This document shows, in pieces, positions 59,005-64,000 of a stretch of 64,000 nt of DNA. Under the pieces are notes generated by a model. The model was not told the DNA's origin. It ran no database searches and saw nothing but the letters and a program-made list of their open reading frames with translations. Position 1 is the stretch's first letter; each line of letters starts with the position of its first letter. The stretch lies in NCBI GenBank assembly GCA_017651265.1, contig JAGCDO010000039.1, positions 1 to 64,000 of the forward strand, read 5' to 3'. A program made the translations under genes and the position numbers. Source of the DNA: Prevotella sp. Lineage in GTDB: Bacteria > Bacteroidota > Bacteroidia > Bacteroidales > Bacteroidaceae.

Positions 59005-61623
59005 ATGAAAAGGTATTTATTTTCGTTGATCATGATATGCGTGGTAAGCATACATGTATCCGCACAGTCATATCCTTATCAGAACCCCAACCTGAGTGCC
59101 AGGGAAAGGGCTAAAGATCTGTGCTCGCGTCTGACCCTTGAGGAGAAGGCCCAGCTGATGCTCGATGAGAGTCCGGCCATTCCTCGTATGGGTATTAAAA
59201 AGTTCTTCTGGTGGAGCGAGGCCTTGCATGGCGCCGCCAACATGGATCATGTAACCGTGTTCCCGGAACCGATTGCCATGGCGGCATCGTTCAACCCCTC
59301 CTTATTATATAATGTGTTCGACATTGCCTCTACGGAGTTCCGTGCCCAATACAACGAACGCATGTATCGCGGATCAGGTATAGACGAGAAGTTCCATAGT
59401 CTGAGCGTTTGGACGCCCAATGTGAACATCTTCCGCGATCCGCGTTGGGGTAGAGGACAGGAAACTTACGGTGAAGACCCGTACCTGACCTCCGTGATGG
59501 GTGTACAGGTGGTGAAGGGCTTGCAAGGTCCTGAGGATGCGAAGTACCGTAAGCTGTGGGCTTGTGCCAAGCACTATGCTGTACATAGCGGTCCTGAATA
59601 TACGCGTCATACAGTGAACATCAACGATGTCTCTGCACGCGATTTCTGGGAGACCTATATGCCCGCCTTCAAGACGTTGGTGCAGGATGCAAAGGTGCGC
59701 GAGGTGATGTGTGCCTATCAGCGACTCGATGATGATCCCTGCTGTGGCAGCAACCGTCTGCTTCAGCAGATTCTTCGCGACGAGTGGGGCTTCCAGTATC
59801 TGGTGGTCAGCGACTGTGGTGCCGTCAGCGACTTCCACATGAACCATAAGAGTTCCTCTGATGCCGTTCACGGTTCATCAAAGGCCGTCATAGCAGGTAC
59901 AGATGTGGAGTGCGGCTTCGACTATGCGTATAAGAGTATCCCGGAGGCAGTGCAAAGGGGATTGCTTTCTGAGGCTGAGGTTGACAAGCACGTGATTCGT
60001 CTGCTTGAAGGTCGTTTCGACTTAGGAGAGATGGATGACCCATCGCTTGTGGAGTGGTCGAAGATTCCTTATTCAAAGATGTCGTGCAAGGAACATGCCC
60101 AGACTGCCCTCGACATGGCCCGCCAGACCATCGTGCTCCTGCAGAACAAGAACGATATCCTCCCTTTGAAGAAGAATGCAGAGAAGATTGCCGTGATCGG
60201 TCCTAATGCCGACAATGCCCCGATGATGTGGGGTAACTACAATGGTATGCCGAACCATACCATTACCATTCTCGACGGAATCAAGAGCAAACTTAATATA
60301 AAAAGTTCAAAGTTAAATGTTCAAAGTTCAAAGTTATTCTATCATCCAGGGTGTGACCTGACATATGACAAGGTGTTCGACTGTTTGATGGGTTCCCAGT
60401 GCTCCTTCCAAGGGAAGAAGGGTGTGAAGGGTACTTTCTGGAACAACCGTAATATGGAAGGCAAACCAGTTACCACCCAGTATTACACCACACCGCTGGC
60501 TGTAACCACGGCAGGAATGCATAACTTCGCACCTGGCGTACAGTTAGAGGATTTCTCTGCCAAGTACGAAACCATCTTCACCCCGAAGGAGAGTGGCGAG
60601 TATGTGGTGAACGTGGAAGGCTGCGGTCATTTCGAGCTCTATATCGACGGAGAGCAGAAATTCATGCATCATATCTGGCGCACCACGCCTAACCGTGTGA
60701 CTATCCAGGCCGTCAAGGGAAAGAGCTATAACGTTGAAGTACGCTTCTCGCATGTCCATACCTATAATGCCAACCTGAAGATCAACATCGCCAAGGAACA
60801 GTCTATCGACTACCAGCAGGTGATTGCTCAGCTGAAGGGTATCAACAAGGTGATCTTCGTGGGAGGTATCTCTGCAGCCCTCGAGGGTGAGGAGATGCCC
60901 GTGGATATCGAAGGCTTCAAGGGTGGTGACCGCACGAACATCGAACTGCCGTCGGTGCAGCGCGATTTCCTCAAGGCACTCAAGGAGGCAGGTAAGCAGG
61001 TAATCTTCGTGAACTGCTCCGGCTCTTGCATCGCTTTGGAGCCCGAGAGTGAGAACTGCGAGGCCATCGTACAAGTCTGGTATGCCGGTCAGGAGGGTGG
61101 TACAGCCATTGCTGACGTGCTCTTCGGTGACTATAACCCAGGCGGTAAGCTGCCTGTTACCTTCTATAAGAGCAGTAAGCAGTTGCCCGACTACGAGGAC
61201 TACTCCATGAAGGGCCGTACCTACCGTTATTTCAACGATCCGCTCTTTGCCTTCGGCTATGGTTTGAGCTATACCACTTTCGCTATCGACAATCCCCAGT
61301 TGACTGTCGATAATGCGGGTAACGGTAAGCTTTCTGTGGATGTGGCTAATACAGGTAAGCGCGATGGTACCGAAGTGGTACAGCTGTATATCCGTGATCT
61401 CTCTGATGCCGACGGACCGAGTAAGTCGCTCCGTGGCTTCCAGCGGGTGAACGTGAAGGCAGGACAAAAAGCTACTGCCACCATAGCACTTACCCCGAAG
61501 AGCTTTGAATTCTGGGATGCCGAGAGCAATACCATGCGCACCAAACCTGGTCGTTATGAGATTCTCTACGGAAGTAGTTCGCAGGACAAGGACCTGAATC
61601 GTCAGATCATCACTATCCAATAG
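59005..61623 (+). CDS. glycoside hydrolase family 3 (probable beta-xylosidase) with PA14 insert
   Basis: An 872-residue exported enzyme with signal peptide (about 1-20). The GH3 N-terminal barrel has FWWSEALHGAANM, DPRWGRGQETYGEDPYL and VVSDCGAV with nucleophile D270. The C-terminal GH3 sandwich is interrupted by a PA14 domain (about 470-600, TFWNNRNMEGKP), and a fibronectin-III-like domain closes the protein. The WGRGQE and HGAAN pattern favours xylan 1,4-beta-xylosidase. Residues about 429-447 (SKLNIKSSKLNVQSSKLFY) are translated from a GTTCAAA heptamer array, an in-frame repeat insertion. A GH43 gene follows after 18 bp. Confidence 0.92.
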   Translation: MKRYLFSLIMICVVSIHVSAQSYPYQNPNLSARERAKDLCSRLTLEEKAQLMLDESPAIPRMGIKKFFWWSEALHGAANMDHVTVFPEPIAMAASFNPSLLYNVFDIASTEFRAQYNERMYRGSGIDEKFHSLSVWTPNVNIFRDPRWGRGQETYGEDPYLTSVMGVQVVKGLQGPEDAKYRKLWACAKHYAVHSGPEYTRHTVNINDVSARDFWETYMPAFKTLVQDAKVREVMCAYQRLDDDPCCGSNRLLQQILRDEWGFQYLVVSDCGAVSDFHMNHKSSSDAVHGSSKAVIAGTDVECGFDYAYKSIPEAVQRGLLSEAEVDKHVIRLLEGRFDLGEMDDPSLVEWSKIPYSKMSCKEHAQTALDMARQTIVLLQNKNDILPLKKNAEKIAVIGPNADNAPMMWGNYNGMPNHTITILDGIKSKLNIKSSKLNVQSSKLFYHPGCDLTYDKVFDCLMGSQCSFQGKKGVKGTFWNNRNMEGKPVTTQYYTTPLAVTTAGMHNFAPGVQLEDFSAKYETIFTPKESGEYVVNVEGCGHFELYIDGEQKFMHHIWRTTPNRVTIQAVKGKSYNVEVRFSHVHTYNANLKINIAKEQSIDYQQVIAQLKGINKVIFVGGISAALEGEEMPVDIEGFKGGDRTNIELPSVQRDFLKALKEAGKQVIFVNCSGSCIALEPESENCEAIVQVWYAGQEGGTAIADVLFGDYNPGGKLPVTFYKSSKQLPDYEDYSMKGRTYRYFNDPLFAFGYGLSYTTFAIDNPQLTVDNAGNGKLSVDVANTGKRDGTEVVQLYIRDLSDADGPSKSLRGFQRVNVKAGQKATATIALTPKSFEFWDAESNTMRTKPGRYEILYGSSSQDKDLNRQIITIQ
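60296..60336. repeat. GTTCAAA heptamer array inside the GH3 coding sequence
   Basis: Five imperfect 7-bp units (AGTTCAA, AGTTAAA, TGTTCAA, AGTTCAA, AGTTA) keep the reading frame open and encode a Ser-Lys-Leu repeat. The same heptamer occurs between genes at 10753 and 19045. Confidence 0.85.
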
Positions 61624-61641
61624 ACAATTAAATCAAACTAT

Positions 61642-63297
61642 ATGAAAAGAAGTATTATTTTTACCCTGTTTCTGGTCTTGGCACTCGCAGCTGAAGCCCA
61701 GCCACGTCGTAATGCGCAGCCTCGTATCCTGCTGCCAGCAGAGTTAGACAGCACGAGAATCCAGAACCCGATGCTGTGGGCTGATGTGCCCGATCCTGAT
61801 ATCATCCGTGTGGATGATACGTTCTATCTTGTCTCTACCACGATGCACCTGATGCCTGGAGCACCGGTGATGGCATCCAAAGACCTCAGAAACTGGGAGA
61901 CTGTTGGTTATATCTTTGATAAGCTGACCGACTCACCCAAGTATGATCTGCTGGAAGGAACGGTCTATGGTCGTGGTCAGTGGGCTACCTCGCTGAAGTA
62001 CCATAACGGCCGCTTCTATGCACTGTTGGCACCTAACGAACAGGGTGCCATGGGCGATACCTATATCTTCTCTGCCGAGAAGGCTGCAGGACCGTGGAAC
62101 CTCGTATCCAGGATGCGCCATTTCCACGACTGTTCCCTGTTCTTTGATGATGACGGTAGGGTATATGTGATCTATGGCACGGGTGAGATGATGGAGCTGA
62201 AACCCGATCTCTCTGATGTCATTGAAGGAACCTACCAGCATATCTTCCAGCGTGAGGGCGATGAGAACGGACTCCTGGAGGGTTCGCGTATGATCAAGCA
62301 TAACGGTAAGTACTACCTACTGATGATCTCCCAGGCAAACGGTCCTGGAAGGCATCGTCGTGAAGTATGCTACCGTGCAGACGATATTCACGGTCCATAC
62401 GAGAAGAACGTGATCCTGGAGAGTGAGTTCAGTACCTTTGGCTATGTGGGACAAGGTACGATTGTGGATACGAAGGATGGCGACTGGTACGGCATCATTT
62501 TCCAGGACCGTGGTGGTGTAGGACGAGTGCTTACGCTCTCTCCCTGTCGTTGGATTGATGGCTGGCCGCTGATTGGTGATGAGAACGGAAAGGTGCCTCT
62601 GACCTTGCGCCCACTGAAGAGTGGCGAACCCGAAACAGCCATCGTGAAGAGTGATGATTTCTCTGATCCCAAACTCGGTCTGCACTGGCAATGGAACCAT
62701 AATCCCATTGACAAGGCATGGTCGTTGACTGAGCGACCTGGATTCCTGCGTTTGAAGACCAACCGTGTGGTGGAGAACCTCTATCTGGCTCCGAACACGC
62801 TGACACAGCGCATGGAGGGTCCGGCATGCAGTGCCTGTGTCTTGATAGACTATTCGCACATGAAGGATGGCGATAAAGCCGGCTTTGCGGTATTCAACAG
62901 CGATACGGGTTCTCTCACCTTGAAGAAAAATGGAAAGAAGGTATATCTGGAGATGGAAGAGCTGTCGGCACAGCTGTCCGACCGTGAGAAGGCGATCACC
63001 AAGTACGACGAGAAGATGATCTCGGGTGTTGCGCTTTCATCTAAATCATCCAAGGTGTGGTTGCGCATTGATGGTGACTTCAGTCCTGTTCAGCGTGGCG
63101 GTAAGGATGCGGCCAATTTCTACTATAGCCTCGACGGTGAGAATTGGACACAGATCGGTACCAAGGATTACAAGATGCGCTTCGACTGGCGCCGTTTCTT
63201 CATGGGATCAAAGTACAGCATCTTCTGTTATGCTACCAAGAAACAGGGTGGCTACATCGATGTGGATCGGTTTGATTATACTAGAGGTGAGAAGTGA
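61642..63297 (+). CDS. glycoside hydrolase family 43 (probable beta-xylosidase/arabinofuranosidase)
   Basis: A 551-residue exported enzyme with signal peptide (about 1-20). The five-bladed propeller starts NPMLWADVPDPDIIRVDDTFY, where the Asp in DPD is the expected general base; MASKDLRNWETVGY and EGSRMIKHNGKYYLL give further family regions, the latter with the probable general acid Glu. A C-terminal beta-sandwich (about 335-550) is as in GH43 subfamily 12-like enzymes. With the GH3 gene 18 bp upstream it forms a xylan/xylo-oligosaccharide degrading pair. The final codons (RGEK and stop) lie inside a GAGGTGA heptamer array. Confidence 0.92.
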   Translation: MKRSIIFTLFLVLALAAEAQPRRNAQPRILLPAELDSTRIQNPMLWADVPDPDIIRVDDTFYLVSTTMHLMPGAPVMASKDLRNWETVGYIFDKLTDSPKYDLLEGTVYGRGQWATSLKYHNGRFYALLAPNEQGAMGDTYIFSAEKAAGPWNLVSRMRHFHDCSLFFDDDGRVYVIYGTGEMMELKPDLSDVIEGTYQHIFQREGDENGLLEGSRMIKHNGKYYLLMISQANGPGRHRREVCYRADDIHGPYEKNVILESEFSTFGYVGQGTIVDTKDGDWYGIIFQDRGGVGRVLTLSPCRWIDGWPLIGDENGKVPLTLRPLKSGEPETAIVKSDDFSDPKLGLHWQWNHNPIDKAWSLTERPGFLRLKTNRVVENLYLAPNTLTQRMEGPACSACVLIDYSHMKDGDKAGFAVFNSDTGSLTLKKNGKKVYLEMEELSAQLSDREKAITKYDEKMISGVALSSKSSKVWLRIDGDFSPVQRGGKDAANFYYSLDGENWTQIGTKDYKMRFDWRRFFMGSKYSIFCYATKKQGGYIDVDRFDYTRGEK

Positions 63298-63376
63298 GAG
63301 GTGAGAGGTGAGAGAATAGTATATGAGATTGTGGCATTATGATGGTAATCTCTGACCTCTCACCTCTCACCTCTAA
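63283..63376. repeat. GAGGTGA heptamer element with inverted ends
   Basis: GAGGTGA/GAAGTGA units at 63283-63314 and the complement (CTCACCT) at about 63352-63374 enclose about 40 bp. The left arm encodes the end of the GH43 protein. Same purine-arm/pyrimidine-arm design as the GAAGGAC elements, with a different heptamer. Confidence 0.8.
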
Positions 63377-63384
63377 TAATCCAT

Positions 63385-64000
63385 ATGAATAAATATAGAG
63401 AATTCAACAAGCGCGAAGCCCTGAAGTTTACGCAGTTCAGTAACAAGGGCTATGCACTCTTCTCTTGTCTGGGGAAGGTGGTACTTGTTGGTGTCCTCAG
63501 CGTCCCTACGCTCACTTATGCGAAGGCCGACGGTGTGAGTACGGATACCGACAAGGTGGACTCCACCACCTGGAAGACCAATAGGGAGGTAGTGCTCGAT
63601 GGGGTCGAAGTAACCGGCTCGCGTGCTCCGCTTACCTTAGGGCAAGCGGCGAGAATGGTAGTTGTACTGGACCGTGATCAGATTGCGCAGGCGCCAGTAC
63701 AGAGTGTTAACGATTTGCTGAAATACGCCGTCGGCGTGGATGTCAGACAGCGGGCCCCATTGGGTGCGCAGACCGACATCAGTATCCGGGGAGGCACCTC
63801 AGAGCAAATCACCATCCTGCTCAACGGCATCAATATCTGTGATCCCCAGACGGGACATAATGCCTTTGATCTTCCTGTTGACATCAGTGACATTGAGCGT
63901 ATCGAAGTGCTGGAAGGACCGGCAGGGCGCGTCTTTGGCACTTCCTCTCTGCTGGGAGCTATCAATGTGGTGACGAAGATGCCCAAGCAGACCAGTGCCG
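63385..64000 (+). CDS. TonB-dependent receptor, BtuB-like (partial, runs off the window)
   Basis: The first 205 codons of an outer-membrane receptor. The long N-terminal leader (FTQFSNKGYALFSCLGKVVL then GVLSVPTLTYAKA) is typical of Bacteroidales BtuB-type vitamin B12 receptors. The plug follows: DGVEVTGSRAPLTLGQAARM, VNDLLKYAVGVDVRQR, DISIRGGTSEQITILLNGIN and IERIEVLEGPAGRVFGTSSL. B12 uptake fits the need of MutAB for cobalamin, but the upstream 87-bp gap is a heptamer element with no cobalamin riboswitch. The 3' end is beyond the window, so neighbours cannot be used. Confidence 0.82.
   Translation, partial: MNKYREFNKREALKFTQFSNKGYALFSCLGKVVLVGVLSVPTLTYAKADGVSTDTDKVDSTTWKTNREVVLDGVEVTGSRAPLTLGQAARMVVVLDRDQIAQAPVQSVNDLLKYAVGVDVRQRAPLGAQTDISIRGGTSEQITILLNGINICDPQTGHNAFDLPVDISDIERIEVLEGPAGRVFGTSSLLGAINVVTKMPKQTSA

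Noticed and set aside
63298-63384. Cobalamin riboswitch before the BtuB-like gene
   Set aside because: The 87-bp gap is almost entirely a GAGGTGA heptamer element.

Overview
The window comes from a member of the Bacteroidales, most likely a Prevotella/Segatella-type bacterium. The evidence is SusC/SusD pairs, several TonB-dependent receptors, imelysin and di-haem lipoproteins, a Na+-pumping decarboxylase, B12-dependent methylmalonyl-CoA mutase, and many promoters of the Bacteroidetes sigma-ABfr type (TTG, about 20 bp, then TAnnTTTG). No rRNA or tRNA gene, CRISPR array, prophage or IS transposase was seen. Intergenic DNA is unusually rich in short tandem repeats with periods of 7, 8, 9 or 22 bp.

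Layout. 0-6.4 kb: surface polysaccharide genes (nucleotidyltransferase-like protein, WecA-type glycosyl-phosphate transferase, HAD protein, BY-kinase with a long Tyr-Gly tail, RmlA). 6.5-10.8 kb: an unknown protein, a coiled-coil protein, ZapA, RNase Y and the remnant of a cytochrome c biogenesis gene. 10.8-17.3 kb: an imelysin/di-haem oxidoreductase/porin locus, plus a hemerythrin-LuxR fusion regulator and a second LuxR-type regulator. 17.4-26.1 kb: succinate/propionate metabolism (decarboxylase beta, biotin carrier and gamma subunits, an AspT-type transporter, MutA, MutB). 26.2-30 kb: Pgk, CysK and a DAACS symporter. 30-33.2 kb: TonB receptor, HMA protein and TcdA. 33.4-37.7 kb: three secreted peptide/amide hydrolases. 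37.8-47.9 kb: a six-gene operon (PstS-like binding protein, SusC, SusD, secreted tandem OsmC, YtkA-like lipoprotein, OprC-like TonB receptor). 48.1-58 kb: a sulfur-transfer island. 58.3-64 kb: QueC, GH3 and GH43 xylosidases, and the start of a BtuB-like receptor.

The most interesting part is a sulfur regulon spread over about 30 kb. Its core is a divergent locus. One arm encodes a ThiS/MoaD-like carrier whose Gly-Gly is masked by five residues, a MoeB/ThiF adenylyltransferase and a JAMM peptidase. The other arm encodes DsrE-like and TusA-like sulfurtransferases, a family 2 encapsulin shell carrying an inserted cNMP-binding-like domain, a cysteine desulfurase with a 130-residue cargo-type extension, and a PLP transsulfuration enzyme. 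MetY lies nearby.

An 18-bp palindrome, ATACC-N8-GGTAT, lies exactly 45 bp upstream of the -7 box of cysK, of the PstS/SusCD operon (one mismatch) and of both arms of the sulfur locus. It lies 47 bp upstream of the TonB/HMA/tcdA promoter, and a degenerate copy lies 44 bp upstream of the peptidase operon. The PstS/SusCD operon also carries an upstream ORF with five consecutive Cys codons that overlaps the first gene, which looks like a cysteine-sensing attenuator. Together these suggest a coordinated system for acquiring sulfur (and perhaps copper), storing it or delivering it from a protein nanocompartment, and using it for Cys/Met synthesis. Functions are inferred from sequence alone.
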